Below are positions 33,000 to 43,504 of a DNA stretch of 64,000 nucleotides, piece by piece. Under the pieces are notes generated by a model. That model saw nothing but the letters and a program-made list of their open reading frames with translations. It was not told the DNA's origin and searched no databases. The DNA lies in the NCBI GenBank assembly GCA_021741145.1, contig JAIOYK010000012.1, positions 44,185-108,184 of the forward strand, given 5' to 3'. Numbering within the stretch: position 1 is the stretch's first letter; each line of letters opens with the position of its first letter. Source of the DNA: Rhodospirillum sp. (GTDB lineage: Bacteria > Pseudomonadota > Alphaproteobacteria > Rhodospirillales > Rhodospirillaceae). Both the position numbers and the translations under genes were made by a program.

Positions 33000-33275
33000 T
33001 CACTTTATCGGTTGCTCCCGATGGGTGAGAGCCCTCCCCTCCCCCGCCAGGAGCAGGCCCTGCCCGCCCAAAAGAGCCTCGGCTTGACGCAGGCTTAATT
33101 CGGGATGGATCGTGCGCAGGATCGACAGCGCCCGTCCCCGGTCCCGCCCCAGGCGGTGGGAAGTCCCTTCGATCCCCGCGAACCCACTCGTGGCACCGGC
33201 CCCTCCGCCTTGTTCCCCGGCCATCCGATCCATGGCCTTCCGCGCCACTTGGGCCAAACCCGCCGCGTCGAACAT
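33000..33275 (-). CDS. Small protein of unknown function
   Basis: The 91-residue frame begins MFDAAGLAQVARKAMDRMAG, has a Gly-rich linker and a helical C-terminal half (ALSILRTIHPELSLRQAEAL). AAGGGGAAG lies just before ATG 33275. Coding-like composition and the ribosome binding site support it. No family recognised. Confidence 0.5.
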   Translation of the reverse strand: MFDAAGLAQVARKAMDRMAGEQGGGAGATSGFAGIEGTSHRLGRDRGRALSILRTIHPELSLRQAEALLGGQGLLLAGEGRALTHREQPIK

Positions 33276-33639
33276 GCTTGTCTTCCCCTTTTGTTCCATT
33301 TTCTAGATTCCACCCTAGAGGGACGAGTCTGAAAAAAGTCTAAAGGATATCAGAGTGATGCTCGACCTTTGTCGAGGACAGTACCGACGACTCCTGGGAT
33401 TCTGGCGAGTCGGTGGATTTGGCGCTTTTCCGTCATGGCGAAATCCCCGATGCGGCGGGAAGCCGTGCGCCAGACCTCGGCACCCGCGCAATCTCCGACT
33501 CCATTCGTGCGCATGGCGATGACAATGATCCGATGGACCGCGTCCTCACCCCATGGCCAGATTCCGTCACGGGATCATGCCAATGTGTTCCTCTCGCCAC
33601 GGCCAGAGGAAAATCGGACAAAGATCACAAAAGGATGAG
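33276..33639. other. 364 bp without a supported gene
   Basis: Frames are open on both strands but none has a ribosome binding site or recognisable motif. It lies between the small 33000-33275 gene and the tRNA-Pro terminator. Confidence 0.4.
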
Positions 33640-33687
33640 AAAAACGCTTGGCATCCCCGGAGGGGAATACTCCGATTGCCAACCAAG
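33640..33687 (-). terminator. Terminator of tRNA-Pro
   Basis: GCTTGGCA (33646-33653) and TGCCAACCAAGC (33676-33687), with an inner CGGAG/CTCCG pairing, form a hairpin. On the minus strand it is followed by GTTTTT. Confidence 0.65.
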
Positions 33688-33717
33688 CCCCGAAGGGTAT
33701 CCCTGGTGAGGAGAAAT

Positions 33718-33794
<77 letters not shown>

Positions 33795-33889
33795 ACCGAA
33801 TTTTCACCGAGCGAGAAACCGTTGAAAACGGGACTCTTTTCGGTGATGGGGGGCGGGACACCGTGACCGGTCTCCCGCGAAGAGGCGGC

Positions 33890-33918
33890 ACTATAGCCGC
33901 GGCCCCTGGGCCCCGCAA
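33890..33918 (-). promoter_or_regulatory. Candidate promoter of tRNA-Pro
   Basis: Minus-strand TTGCGG (33913-33918), a 17-base spacer and TATAGT (33890-33895) form a good sigma-70-type promoter, about 90 bases before the tRNA 5' end. Confidence 0.45.
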
Positions 33919-34055
33919 GGACAATTTTCGGCCTTTCTCGGACTTTTTGATTTCCAGGGAAAACATAAGAAAACCGCCACCCCCAAGGGGAATCAGCGGC
34001 CCAATCCGTCCACGTCCTACCCGCGTCAGGTCAAAGAAACGCCATTTGAGGGTCC

Positions 34056-34913
34056 CTAAAGGCCCACCTGCCGCAGGATACGGCGCAAGTCCTCGAGGTC
34101 CGATAGAACCACCTCCAGCTCCAGACGCTGGTCATCGGTCAATCCAGCCATCATGGACCCCTCCCCATATTCGGACAGGTCTTCCTCATCCTCGTCCTGA
34201 GAGAGGCGCGCCCGAGAAAGGCCCGACAGGGGGGCGTCAGGTCCATTCAGGGCCTGACTGGCAATGGCCGCCGATGCTCTGGTGGGTTCGGTCACGGATG
34301 GGGCGGAAGGAACCACCAGAGGCGATTCCTTGGGCGTGGATCGGGCCTCCGACGCGGGAGGCCCCGCGGGCGTGGACCGAGCCTCCGACGCGGGAGGCCC
34401 CACGGGCGTGGATCGGGCCTCCGACGCGGGAGACCCCGTGGGAGTGGGCCGGACCGCTGGCACCGGATCGACGGGACCTGATGTTACCGTCGTCCGCGGC
34501 CTCTCCTTGCTCACCTCTTCGGCGGGGGGAGGGGCGAAGGAGAAACTGGGTTGGTCGACCGCGTCCTTCTGGCGCTCCTCGTCCCGCCCGCCATCGGAGT
34601 GGGAAATCACGGACTTGATCCCGTTTTCCCGCAGAAGCTTCTGGGCACCCTTAATGGTATAGCCATCGTTGTAAAGCAGGTCCCGAATCGCGGCAAGTAG
34701 GGCCACGTCTTCCGGCCGGTAATACCGGCGACCACCCCCGCGCTTCATCGGGCGGATCTGGGAAAACTTGGTTTCCCAGAACCGCAGGACATGCTGCGGG
34801 ACGTTCAGGTCGCTCGACACTTCGCTGATGGTGCGAAAGGCCGATTCGGATTTGCCAGACCGGCGCGCGGAGTCTTCCGCGCCGCCGACCTCGCCGTTGG
34901 TACCGGTACTCAC
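34056..34913 (-). CDS. MerR-family regulator with repetitive Pro/Ser linker
   Basis: 285 residues. The N-terminal winged helix (~25-100) has [30 protein letters not shown] and [36 protein letters not shown], the form found downstream of ihfA in many alphaproteobacteria. A long disordered linker includes three near-identical 12-residue units ([12 protein letters not shown]). The protein ends in an acidic helix ([20 protein letters not shown]). No metal-binding Cys is seen, so it is not a classical metal sensor. It starts 25 bases after ihfA. Confidence 0.88.
   Translation of the reverse strand: MSTGTNGEVGGAEDSARRSGKSESAFRTISEVSSDLNVPQHVLRFWETKFSQIRPMKRGGGRRYYRPEDVALLAAIRDLLYNDGYTIKGAQKLLRENGIKSVISHSDGGRDEERQKDAVDQPSFSFAPPPAEEVSKERPRTTVTSGPVDPVPAVRPTPTGSPASEARSTPVGPPASEARSTPAGPPASEARSTPKESPLVVPSAPSVTEPTRASAAIASQALNGPDAPLSGLSRARLSQDEDEEDLSEYGEGSMMAGLTDDQRLELEVVLSDLEDLRRILRQVGL
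34332..34439. repeat. 36-bp x 3 in-frame tandem repeat in the merR gene
   Basis: Three units of 36 bp (12 codons) follow each other with only a few substitutions, encoding PASEARSTP repeats. Being a multiple of three, copy-number change alters linker length without a frameshift. Confidence 0.8.
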
Positions 34914-34938
34914 GATTGCCTACCCATGGAAAAAGACA

Positions 34939-35256
34939 TCACCCAGCGGTTTGCTTGCCGACTGGACCGTCATTGATACGAGCCTTCAGAAGCTGCGAGG
35001 GCCGAAACACCAAAACGCGGCGAGGCAGAATGGGAACTTCCTCACCGGTTTTGGGATTGCGCCCCACGCGTTCCCCCTTCTCCCGCACGGAAAAGCTGCC
35101 GAAGCTCGAAATCTTCACCGCTTCCCCGCGCACCAAGGCTTCGGACATCTCGCTGAGTACCATTTCGAGCAGGTCAGCGGACTCGTTCCGGGACAGGCCA
35201 ACCTCCTGATAGACAGCCTCGCTCAACTGAGCGCGGGTAATGGTCTTACCGGTCAT
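34939..35256 (-). CDS. ihfA: Integration host factor alpha subunit
   Basis: 105-residue HU/IHF-type DNA-bending protein: [20 protein letters not shown] start, [22 protein letters not shown] in the beta arm with the Arg-Asn-Pro tip that intercalates DNA, and [14 protein letters not shown] at the end. It acts with IhfB in sigma-54 promoter activation, among other roles, which fits the ntr regulators in this window. A longer frame to 35457 is not conserved in type. Confidence 0.95.
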   Translation of the reverse strand: MTGKTITRAQLSEAVYQEVGLSRNESADLLEMVLSEMSEALVRGEAVKISSFGSFSVREKGERVGRNPKTGEEVPILPRRVLVFRPSQLLKARINDGPVGKQTAG

Positions 35257-35583
35257 GATCGCGATCCCCGTCAGTGGTTTCCGGATGGTCAGGGCGTGTC
35301 CGGACAACAGATTCCTTCCCAGGACAATCATGGGAAGGGACAGAACGCCAAGAGTTGAACCTAGACGGTAAAAGAGGGGAAGAAAAGCGTCAATATCAAA
35401 GCGTTGCCACATGGCGCCAAGATGACGGGTGAAGCCCGATTCGATCCAGATTCGCAAGATGGAGTCGGCCAGCCGAAGGCTTAAAACACATACCGACCAA
35501 AAGAATGCTTACAAAATCAGACCCCTAGAGTACATCGTAGCCAAACCGAGTCGCTTCCCGACGTCGTTTAATCACAAAATACC
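35257..35583. other. 327 bp between fabH and ihfA, no gene seen
   Basis: The region is AT-richer near fabH and probably holds the ihfA-merR promoter. No clear consensus box or hairpin could be fixed. Confidence 0.4.
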
Positions 35584-36558
35584 CTAAACACGCACCAGGG
35601 CCGAGCCCCAGGTGAAACCGCCCCCCATAGCCTCCAAAAGGATCAGATCTCCGGACTTGATCCGGCCATCGGCCCTGGCGACGGAGAGGGCCAGGGGGAC
35701 CGACGCGGCGGAGGTATTGGCATGCTCGGAAATGGTCGTGATGATTTTTTCCGGCGAGATCCCCAACTTTTTCGCCGTGCCGTCGATGATGCGTTTATTG
35801 GCTTGGTGGGGGACAACCCAGTCTAAATCCGCGGCGGTCAAGCCGTTGGCGTCCAGGGCCTCCAACACAACGTCGTGGAGATTCACGACCGCATGGCGGA
35901 AGACCTCTCGTCCATGCATGCGCAAAAGCCCGGTGGTCTGAGTCGACGATGGCCCCCCATCCACGTAAAGCAGATCATGCTGGCGCCCATCGGCGTGCAG
36001 ATGGGTGGACAGGACCCCCTTGTCCGTCGTGGCACCCGTGCCTTCCTCCGCCCGCAAAAGGACCGCGCCCGCCCCATCCCCAAACAGAACGCAAGTGGTC
36101 CGATCCTCGAAGTCCAGGATGCGCGAGAAGGTTTCCGCCCCAATCACCAGGGCGCATTTGGCCTGACCGGCCTTCACGAAATTATCGGCCACGGTCAGGG
36201 CATACAGGAAGCCGGAACAGACCGCCTGCAGGTCGAAGGCGGGAAAGCCCGGGCGGCAGCCAAGTTTCACCTGAACCTTGGTCGCCGTGGCGGGGAACGT
36301 ATTGTCGGGGGTGGCGGTGGCCAGGACGATCAGATCGACGGCCTCGGCATCCAGCCCCGCGTCTTCCAGGGCCGCCCTGGCCGCGGCGGTGGCGAGGTCG
36401 GACGTCATCTCCCCCTCCTCGGCGAAGTGGCGGCAATGAATGCCCGTCCGTTCACGAATCCATTCGTCGGAGGTCGCGACGCGCTTGGCCAAATCGTCGT
36501 TGGTCACCTTGTTCGCGGGCAAATACGCGCCGCAACCCGCGAGGACGGAACGCAACAT
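35584..36558 (-). CDS. fabH: 3-oxoacyl-ACP synthase III (KAS III)
   Basis: Starts fatty acid synthesis by condensing acetyl-CoA with malonyl-ACP. The 324-residue protein has the triad: Cys in [12 protein letters not shown], His in VPHQANKRI and Asn in [13 protein letters not shown]-terminal GGGFTWGS is typical. AAGGAAAA precedes the ATG. It lies in the rpmF-plsX-fabH order. Confidence 0.97.
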   Translation of the reverse strand: MLRSVLAGCGAYLPANKVTNDDLAKRVATSDEWIRERTGIHCRHFAEEGEMTSDLATAAARAALEDAGLDAEAVDLIVLATATPDNTFPATATKVQVKLGCRPGFPAFDLQAVCSGFLYALTVADNFVKAGQAKCALVIGAETFSRILDFEDRTTCVLFGDGAGAVLLRAEEGTGATTDKGVLSTHLHADGRQHDLLYVDGGPSSTQTTGLLRMHGREVFRHAVVNLHDVVLEALDANGLTAADLDWVVPHQANKRIIDGTAKKLGISPEKIITTISEHANTSAASVPLALSVARADGRIKSGDLILLEAMGGGFTWGSALVRV

Positions 36559-36636
36559 ACCAATTTTCCTTAGCTGTCTAGAGCACCGGGCAAAAAGTGG
36601 TCCTCTGCTCTCTGCTCGGTCATTTGATCCAGCGCG

Positions 36637-37683
36637 TCAAACGGAAGCGGGAACCTGAGGCACCTGGACCTTCTCGAATTCACCTTTGATGGATTCGTTG
36701 AAACCCTCGCGGACAAGGTCGACGGCCACCCCAAGGGCATTGGCGAACCCAAGTTCATCGGTTCCGCCGTGGCTTTTCACCGCCACGCCGTTGAGGCCAA
36801 GGAACATGGCGCCATTGTAACGGCGCGGATCCGTTCGGGTCCGCACCTTGTTCAACGCTGGCCGGGCCAGAAGATAGCCCATCTTGGACAGTAGGGAACT
36901 GCCGAAGGCGTTGCGCAGGAATTGGGAATAGAGCTTCGCCGTCCCTTCGGCTGTTTTCAGCATCACGTTTCCGGTGAATCCATCAGTCACGATCACATCC
37001 ACCGTACCCTTGGCCAGATCATCGCCCTCGACGAATCCATGGAAATGGATGGGCAGGGTGCTGTCACCCAGGACCGTGGCCGCGCCGCGGACGGAATCGG
37101 TCCCCTTCCCCGCCTCAGACCCCACGTTCATGATGCCAACGGTAGGACGCTCCAGGGCGAGGACGGTTCTGGCGAACACCTCTCCCATGATGGCGAACTC
37201 CACCAGATTGTTGGCGTTGCATTCAGCATTGGCCCCCAAGTCCAGCACCACACTTTCCCCACGCTGAGTCGGCAAAAGAGTGGCGATGGCTGGCCGGTCG
37301 ATACCTGGCAAGGTTCGCAGGATAATCTTGGCCACGGCCATGAAGGCCCCGGTATTGCCCGCGGACACCACTCCTGCCGCCTCGCCGCGCTTGACGGCTT
37401 CGGTGGCGAGCCAAAGACTCGACTTGCGGCCGGTGCGCACGACTTGAGAGGGTTTGGCTTCGGCCGACACCGCGTCAGACGCGTGCCGAATTTCCGAAAC
37501 CTCCGCCACTTCGGGCATCCCCTTCACCAGGGGTTCAAGGCGCGCCTCGTCTCCGAAGAGCAAATAGCGTACCTCGGGAAACCGCTTACGAGCGAGACTC
37601 ACACCCCTGACAACCATATCCGGGGCTTGATCCCCGCCCATGGCGTCCACGGCGATGACGATCTCAGCGGTCACCGAGGGCAT
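36637..37683 (-). CDS. plsX: Phosphate acyltransferase PlsX
   Basis: Makes acyl-phosphate from acyl-ACP for membrane phospholipid synthesis. The 348-residue protein starts IVIAVDAMGGDQAPDMVVRG and contains VSAGNTGAFMAVAKIIL and IVTDGFTGNVMLKTAEG, the family signatures. It lies between rpmF and fabH. Confidence 0.97.
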   Translation of the reverse strand: MPSVTAEIVIAVDAMGGDQAPDMVVRGVSLARKRFPEVRYLLFGDEARLEPLVKGMPEVAEVSEIRHASDAVSAEAKPSQVVRTGRKSSLWLATEAVKRGEAAGVVSAGNTGAFMAVAKIILRTLPGIDRPAIATLLPTQRGESVVLDLGANAECNANNLVEFAIMGEVFARTVLALERPTVGIMNVGSEAGKGTDSVRGAATVLGDSTLPIHFHGFVEGDDLAKGTVDVIVTDGFTGNVMLKTAEGTAKLYSQFLRNAFGSSLLSKMGYLLARPALNKVRTRTDPRRYNGAMFLGLNGVAVKSHGGTDELGFANALGVAVDLVREGFNESIKGEFEKVQVPQVPASV

Positions 37684-37736
37684 TCCGCTTGTTAGGGAGC
37701 AGCAAGGTCATGGGGGAATGGTTCCGAAAACAGAGC

Positions 37737-37919
37737 TTACGCCGCGTTCTCGGACACGACCTCGCGTCCATCGTAATGACCGCAGGAGGGGCACAGGTGA
37801 TGGGGACGCTTCAACTCGCCACAGTTGGGGCATTCACCGTGAGCGGCGGGCTTCAGGGCATCGTGGGACCGACGCATGTCGCGACGGGATTTGGACGTTT
37901 TCTTCTTAGGAACAGCCAT
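37737..37919 (-). CDS. rpmF: 50S ribosomal protein L32
   Basis: 60 residues, [20 protein letters not shown] start, with four Cys (CPNC and CPSC) in zinc-ribbon spacing. Located between the DUF177 gene and plsX as usual. Confidence 0.97.
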   Translation of the reverse strand: MAVPKKKTSKSRRDMRRSHDALKPAAHGECPNCGELKRPHHLCPSCGHYDGREVVSENAA

Positions 37920-38027
37920 GATTCTATGTCTCTTAAATGGGACGGACCCGAACGCGTCGCCGTGCCCGGGAGAGCGTGGTTATTTAGCGAAAAACCCCAA
38001 GGCGAGCAAGCGTCCCGGAGCTATTTT

Positions 38028-38612
38028 TTATTTTTTCTTCAGATCGGCCAAAACCGCGAAAGGATTAGTCCTTTCCGGTTCGTTGACTTCGATGTCCAAT
38101 TCGGCCATCGGTTGGAAGCGCGCACCGGGTGCGCGGGGGAAGGGATCGATGGCCAGCGACAGGTGCTCGATGACGGCCTCCCCCAAGTCAATCCGCCCCC
38201 CGACGATGGGCTCGGGGGGATCGTCCTCCTCCATATGCAGCTGGATTTCCTTGCCGCCAGGCACGATCTCCTCTTCCACCGCCGGTCCATAGGTCAGGGC
38301 GAAGTCATCGCTGACCGTTGCCTCGATGGGAGCCAAGGTGACGGAGCAGGTCTGGAGAAGAGTGGCGTCGAAATGCCCTTCCACCCGAACCAGGGGGGAG
38401 CGCCCCACGGGAGTCGCCTTAACCTTGGCGGTCAGGGACAGTACGTCAAGCACATCCAGGCGCTTGGCCAGAGCCGCGCGCTCATCGTCGTTCGCGTCCA
38501 GGACATGGGTGCGTCCGGTGCCCGGCAGGGACAGGGCATCAATGGGACGGGAAAACTCGGAGACAACGTCGTCCCCGGCATCCCCGTTCGGTCCGGTCGT
38601 GGTTTCGGTCAT
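38028..38612 (-). CDS. DUF177/YceD family protein
   Basis: 194 residues, acidic. It has the family pattern: FSRPIDALSLP at the start, the single-Cys strand LLQTCSVTLAPIEATVSDDFAL, and IDLGEAVIEHLSLAIDPFPRAPG near the C-terminus. YceD is linked to 23S rRNA accumulation in plants and bacteria. Its position just before rpmF supports a ribosome role. Confidence 0.9.
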   Translation of the reverse strand: MTETTTGPNGDAGDDVVSEFSRPIDALSLPGTGRTHVLDANDDERAALAKRLDVLDVLSLTAKVKATPVGRSPLVRVEGHFDATLLQTCSVTLAPIEATVSDDFALTYGPAVEEEIVPGGKEIQLHMEEDDPPEPIVGGRIDLGEAVIEHLSLAIDPFPRAPGARFQPMAELDIEVNEPERTNPFAVLADLKKK

Positions 38613-38653
38613 GGGGTCGACCTCCGTGCTCAGGGGGATTCGGTCAGGGGGAT

Positions 38654-39253
38654 TCAGGGCGTGGTGTCTTGGGGTTCCGCCCCATTGATAGCCGAACCAA
38701 GAGCCGAACCAAAAGTGATCAGCCCAGCCAACAGACGCTCCTCCGGTACGGCTTCCAAGGCCTCGGCCTCGCGTCGCATGTAATTGGCCAAGGCGGTGAT
38801 CTGGCGAGGCTCGGGCTCCTTGTCATTGGCCCGATAGACATTCTCGGTCAAGGCCTTCTCAAGGGACCCATCCTTAAACCCGGTTTCGTAGGACAGGGCA
38901 CGGCCATAGTAGGCTCGAGCCATTTTCTTGATCTCCTTGCCGACCTTGTAGTCGGACACACCCATTTCCCGCAGGTTCCGATCCATGTCCTTGAACATCA
39001 GGTCAAACAATTCCTGGGCCAGACGGGCCGAGGGAGAGCGCCGATCCGTGGGTTTGTTGGGCGTCCCCTTGGACAGGCGGCGCAGGATCAGGGCGAGATG
39101 CACCACCAGCATGTCGTATCGTCCATCAACCGTGTCGGGAACTCCCAGCTCCTCGTAGAAGACCGGTTGCCGCGCTTGGCTTACCAGGGCGCCATAAAGG
39201 GCATGGGCGGCGTCCTCGTACCGGCGGCGACGCTGGAAAAAAGACAGGGGCAT
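38654..39253 (-). CDS. Ubiquinol-cytochrome c chaperone (CBP3-like) family protein
   Basis: 199-residue helical protein: YGALVSQARQPVFYEELGVPDTVDGRYDMLVVHLALILRRL and a later LFDLMFKDMDRNLREMGVSDYKVGKEIKKM block match the family that helps assemble the bc1 complex in mitochondria. AAGAGG lies before ATG 39253. Adjacent to DUF177 and divergent from bamE, a standard alphaproteobacterial layout. Confidence 0.92.
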   Translation of the reverse strand: MPLSFFQRRRRYEDAAHALYGALVSQARQPVFYEELGVPDTVDGRYDMLVVHLALILRRLSKGTPNKPTDRRSPSARLAQELFDLMFKDMDRNLREMGVSDYKVGKEIKKMARAYYGRALSYETGFKDGSLEKALTENVYRANDKEPEPRQITALANYMRREAEALEAVPEERLLAGLITFGSALGSAINGAEPQDTTP

Positions 39254-39448
39254 GGACGCGAAACCTCTTGGAACGGTACGGATGGGGGATGGATTGAAAG
39301 TCGGGCACAAAATGGCCCGAAGGATCCCGCTTGGCAATGGGGAAGATCGTGCTTTCCTCCAGGATAAAGTCGGGTACCCCCTATTCCTCATTCGGCTCTG
39401 TCTGTAGGATGGCGTCCTTCGCCGAATTTTGCCCTGGAGACCCGTGAC

Positions 39449-39943
39449 ATGACCGCCACCCTTCGCCGCCGCCGCCGCCTCGCCTCCCACGGAGCACCCC
39501 GTGCCATGCTGGGAATGGCCCTGGTCTTGAGCGGATCGGGGGCACTCTCGGCCTGTTCGGACACCATCACCGCCCATGGGAACCTGCCCACGGCGGAGAG
39601 CATGGCCATGGTCGAGCCCGGAACCCACACCCGGGCCGACGTCCAAGCCCTGTTGGGAACACCATCGGCGACCTCCATGTATGGGGGAGAAACGTGGTAC
39701 TACATCAGCAACCAGACCCAGCAAATGGCGTTCCTGAAGCCCGATGAACTGACCCGTACGGTATTGGCCGTTGAATTCGACCCCAGTGGAATGGTCAGCG
39801 ATGTGCGGACTTTGACCAAGGATGACGGCCAGACCGTCGATATCGTTCAGCGGGAAACCCCGACCCGGGGTACGGAATCTTCGATCATCCAAGAACTGTT
39901 CGGGAATATTGGCCGCTTCTCGCCGAATACCGACAACCTGTAA
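39449..39943 (+). CDS. bamE: Outer membrane assembly lipoprotein BamE (SmpA/OmlA)
   Basis: 164 residues with an arginine-rich start, hydrophobic segment and lipobox LSAC (Cys36). The BamE fold pattern follows: VEPGTHTRADVQALLGTPSATSMYGGETWYYIS and later VLAVEFDPSGMVSDV. It is an outer membrane lipoprotein of the BAM complex. It is divergent from the ubiquinol-cytochrome c chaperone gene. Confidence 0.93.
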   Translation: MTATLRRRRRLASHGAPRAMLGMALVLSGSGALSACSDTITAHGNLPTAESMAMVEPGTHTRADVQALLGTPSATSMYGGETWYYISNQTQQMAFLKPDELTRTVLAVEFDPSGMVSDVRTLTKDDGQTVDIVQRETPTRGTESSIIQELFGNIGRFSPNTDNL

Positions 39944-40027
39944 ACCCCGTCCGCCCCCGTTCGGTCGATCCCGATCGGGGACGAAAAGCCTATCGCGAAG
40001 AGGGGACCGAAGACGGGGGGTGAAGCC

Positions 40028-40981
40028 TTAGCCCCGTTTTTTCCGAAGGGTGTCCTGCTCCAGGAACCACTGGTAGGTCTTGCTCAAGCCCTCTTCCAGG
40101 GAGGTCCTGGGCTTCCACCCCATGGACAGCAGGCGGGTGCTGTCCATCAACTTGCGCGGCATGCCATCTGGCTTGTCCAGGTCGTGGACGAAACGCCCCT
40201 GGAAACCCACGACCTTGGCCAAAGTGGCCGCGGCCTGAGAAATCGAGACATCTTCCCCCACGCCCACGTTCACATGCGCCTCCCCAGAATAGGTTTTCAG
40301 CAGGAAGACAAGGGCATCGGCCAGATCCTCCACGTACATGAACTCCCGCAGGGGTTTGCCCGACCCCCAGATCGTGACGCTGTCCTGCCGGGCCACCTTG
40401 GCCGCATGGATTTTGGCCATCATGGCCGGTAGCACGTGGCTCGACATCAGGTCGAAATTATCGCCGGGGCCGTACAGATTGGTGGGCATGGCGCTGATGT
40501 AGTCCCGCCCGTATTGCGCCCGGTAGGCCTGACAAAGCTTGATCCCGGCAATCTTGGCCACGGCGTACCACTGGTTGGTGGGCTCCAAAGGACCGGTCAG
40601 AAGGGCATCCTCGGGGATGGGCTGGGGGGACAGGCGAGGATAGATACAGGAGGATCCCAGGTAGAGCAGCTTCTCGACATCGTTCCGATGGGCCGTGTCG
40701 ATAACGTTGTTGGCGATCATCAGGTTATCATGGATAAATTCCGCGGGGCGGGTGCTGTTGGCATGGATCCCCCCCACCGTGGCCGCGGCGATGATGACCA
40801 CGTCGGGCCGGGCCGATGCCATCCAGCCCTCCACCTCGGACTGGCGCTTCAAATCCACTTGGGAACGATCAACGGTGAGAAGGGCACAGCCCTCATCGGA
40901 CAGGCGGCGCATGACCGCGCTTCCAACCATGCCACGATGACCGGCGACCCAGACTTTCTTGCCCGACAGGGAAAACGACAT
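40028..40981 (-). CDS. fcl: GDP-L-fucose synthase
   Basis: NADPH enzyme of 317 residues converting GDP-4-keto-6-deoxymannose to GDP-L-fucose. It has GHRGMVGSAVMRRL (cofactor), YLGSSCIYP and the YxxxK pair in WYAVAKIAGIKLCQAY, then PTNLYGPGDNFDL. The usual partner gmd is not adjacent. It probably feeds surface polysaccharide. Confidence 0.95.
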   Translation of the reverse strand: MSFSLSGKKVWVAGHRGMVGSAVMRRLSDEGCALLTVDRSQVDLKRQSEVEGWMASARPDVVIIAAATVGGIHANSTRPAEFIHDNLMIANNVIDTAHRNDVEKLLYLGSSCIYPRLSPQPIPEDALLTGPLEPTNQWYAVAKIAGIKLCQAYRAQYGRDYISAMPTNLYGPGDNFDLMSSHVLPAMMAKIHAAKVARQDSVTIWGSGKPLREFMYVEDLADALVFLLKTYSGEAHVNVGVGEDVSISQAAATLAKVVGFQGRFVHDLDKPDGMPRKLMDSTRLLSMGWKPRTSLEEGLSKTYQWFLEQDTLRKKRG

Positions 40982-41105
40982 GCGGGAAACTCCCCAATCC
41001 TGATATCCAAACCGTCTCGTCTATATAGAGCAAATCCCGAGCAATCTGGAACTGATTGAGACGACGATTTTCTTCAATCTCAGACGCCTAGAGCATTTTC
41101 CCGCG

Positions 41106-41137
41106 AAAAAGCCCCGGTCCATCGAACCGGGGCTCGT
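41106..41137 (-). terminator. Terminator of hppA
   Basis: Minus-strand GAGCCCCGGT and ACCGGGGCTTTTT form a 10-bp GC-rich stem around a 7-base loop, followed by a T-run. Confidence 0.85.
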
Positions 41138-41170
41138 TCAAGATTTAACGCCGCTTGGCCGCGACGTGCT

Positions 41171-43282
41171 CTATTGCGCCATGACCGCCAGCAGCAGCAA
41201 TGCCACGATATTGGTGATCTTGATCATGGGGTTCACCGCGGGACCCGCGGTGTCCTTGTAGGGGTCACCCACGGTATCGCCCGTAACCGCGGCTTTATGG
41301 GCCTCGGACCCCTTGCCACCGTGGTTGCCATCCTCGATGTACTTCTTGGCGTTATCCCAGGCACCGCCTCCCGCGGTCATCGAGATGGCCACGAACAGGC
41401 CCGTGACAATCACGCCCAGCAGCATGGCTCCCACCGCCGAGAAGGCCGCGGAGCGGTCTGCGATGGCCTCGATCACGAAGAACAGGACGATAGGGGCAAG
41501 GACGGGCAGCAGCGAGGGAATGATCATTTCCTTGATCGCCGCCTTAGTCAGCATGTCCACGCATTTGCCGTATTCAGGCTTGCCCGTGCCTTCCATGATG
41601 CCCGGAATCTCCCGGAACTGGCGACGGACTTCCTCCACCACGCTGCCCGCGGCGCGACCAACGGCGGTCATGCCCATGGCACCGAACAGATAGGGCAGCA
41701 ACCCGCCGAGGAACAGGCCGACCACCACATAGGGACTGGACAGGGAGAAGTTGACGTCCACCCCGGCGAAGGACGGATACTGGTCCACATTCGCCTTGAA
41801 GAAGGCCAAGTCCTCCGTATAGGCGGCGAACAGGACCAGGGCACCCAGGCCCGCGGAGCCAATGGCATAGCCCTTGGTCACGGCCTTGGTGGTGTTGCCC
41901 ACCGCGTCCAAGGCATCGGTGGTGTTCCGAACGCTCTCCTCGAGGTCCGCCATTTCGGCGATGCCTCCGGCGTTATCTGTCACCGGTCCATAGGCGTCCA
42001 GCGCGACGACCATGCCAGCCAGCGCCAGCATGCTGGTCACGGCGATGGCGATACCGAACAGCCCCGCAAGTTGATAGGTGATAATGATCGTCGCGCAGAT
42101 CAGCAGGGCCGGGACAGCCGTGGCCTCCATGGAGATCGCCAAACCCTGGATCACGTTGGTGCCATGGCCCGTGGTCGAGGCTTGGGCCACCGACTTCACG
42201 GGACGATAATTGGTGCCCGTGTAGTATTCAGTGATCCAAATAATCAGCCCCGTGAGCACCAAACCGGCAATGGCGCAGAAAAACAGGGACCCGCCGGAAT
42301 AGACCGCGCCCTTGGCGGCGGCGATCTCGCCGAAACCGGGCACCCAGGCGGTAATCAGGGCGATGCCCACCAGGGACAGGCCCGCGGAAGCCAGGAAGCC
42401 CTTGTACAGGGCACCCATGATATTGGTCGACCCCTTGCTCAACTTCACGAAGTAGGTTCCGGCGATGGACCCCAGGATGCAGATGGCGCCGATGGCCAGG
42501 GGATAGGCCATCATCGCCGTCATGGCCTCGCTTCCGGCGAAGAAAATGGATGCCAGGACCATGGTCGCCACCACCGTGACGGCATAGGTCTCGAATAGAT
42601 CCGCGGCCATGCCCGCGCAATCCCCCACGTTATCGCCCACGTTATCGGCGATCACCGCGGGGTTGCGGGGGTCGTCCTCGGGAATACCGGCTTCCACCTT
42701 ACCCACCAAGTCGGCGCCCACATCGGCGCCCTTGGTGAAAATGCCACCGCCCAGACGGGCGAAAATGGAGATCAAGGACGCTCCGAAGCCCAGGGCCACC
42801 AGGGGATCGACCAGACCTCGGCCCTCCGCCCCGATCGACAACAGGATGACGTAATAAATGGAGACGGCCAACAGCGCGAGACCCGCCACCAGCATGCCGG
42901 TAACGGCGCCGGATTTGAAGGCGATGTCCAACCCCCGGGCCATGCCCTGGCGGGCACCTTCGGCGACACGGACGTTGGCGCGCACGGAAATATGCATCCC
43001 AACATAGCCCGCGGCGCCCGAGCAAATGGCCCCCACAAGGAAGCCCACGCCCACGGCGAAGCCCAAGGTCGCGATGAGAATAAGGAAAACAATGGCGCCA
43101 ACAATGGCGATGGTTCGGTATTGGCGATTCAGGTAGGCGCGCGCGCCTTCCTGGATGGCTCCGGAAATTTCCTGCATGCGAGCCGACCCGGCGTCGGCGG
43201 CCATGACGGTCTTGGCCGTAACAACACCATAGGCCAGAGCCGCGAAGCCACAGGCGATGACAAACAGATAAATGCCAGTCAT
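41171..43282 (-). CDS. hppA: Membrane-bound proton-translocating pyrophosphatase (K+-independent)
   Basis: 703-residue membrane pump using pyrophosphate to move protons, with about 16 membrane segments. The substrate site reads [38 protein letters not shown]. The type-determining position is Lys in [16 protein letters not shown], where K+-dependent enzymes have Ala, so it should be K+-independent and H+-pumping. Common in phototrophic and other Rhodospirillales. Confidence 0.97.
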   Translation of the reverse strand: MTGIYLFVIACGFAALAYGVVTAKTVMAADAGSARMQEISGAIQEGARAYLNRQYRTIAIVGAIVFLILIATLGFAVGVGFLVGAICSGAAGYVGMHISVRANVRVAEGARQGMARGLDIAFKSGAVTGMLVAGLALLAVSIYYVILLSIGAEGRGLVDPLVALGFGASLISIFARLGGGIFTKGADVGADLVGKVEAGIPEDDPRNPAVIADNVGDNVGDCAGMAADLFETYAVTVVATMVLASIFFAGSEAMTAMMAYPLAIGAICILGSIAGTYFVKLSKGSTNIMGALYKGFLASAGLSLVGIALITAWVPGFGEIAAAKGAVYSGGSLFFCAIAGLVLTGLIIWITEYYTGTNYRPVKSVAQASTTGHGTNVIQGLAISMEATAVPALLICATIIITYQLAGLFGIAIAVTSMLALAGMVVALDAYGPVTDNAGGIAEMADLEESVRNTTDALDAVGNTTKAVTKGYAIGSAGLGALVLFAAYTEDLAFFKANVDQYPSFAGVDVNFSLSSPYVVVGLFLGGLLPYLFGAMGMTAVGRAAGSVVEEVRRQFREIPGIMEGTGKPEYGKCVDMLTKAAIKEMIIPSLLPVLAPIVLFFVIEAIADRSAAFSAVGAMLLGVIVTGLFVAISMTAGGGAWDNAKKYIEDGNHGGKGSEAHKAAVTGDTVGDPYKDTAGPAVNPMIKITNIVALLLLAVMAQ

Positions 43283-43504
43283 GATCTTGGATTCCCTCCC
43301 GTGCGATTACCAGTCTGGTCCGCTGGGGCGGAGAGCCGGGGCGGATTAGCCCTTCTTATGGTGCGGTCTTCTCCGCGCGGATCGAAATCCTGCCAGAAGG
43401 TATCGATCCGAGCAACCGGCCAAACGAAAAAACATGCTTGATATCAAGATCCTGTTACGACCGTCGAGGGGGCGCGGCGGGTTGGAGACCAAGGAGACTC
43501 GGCG

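Noticed and set aside
33369..33638. 89-codon plus-strand frame between the 33000 gene and tRNA-Pro
   Set aside because: No start signal and overlaps the tRNA-Pro terminator.
41174..42598. 474-codon plus-strand frame opposite hppA
   Set aside because: Antisense of a membrane pump gene; His/Gly/Gln-rich product with no family features.
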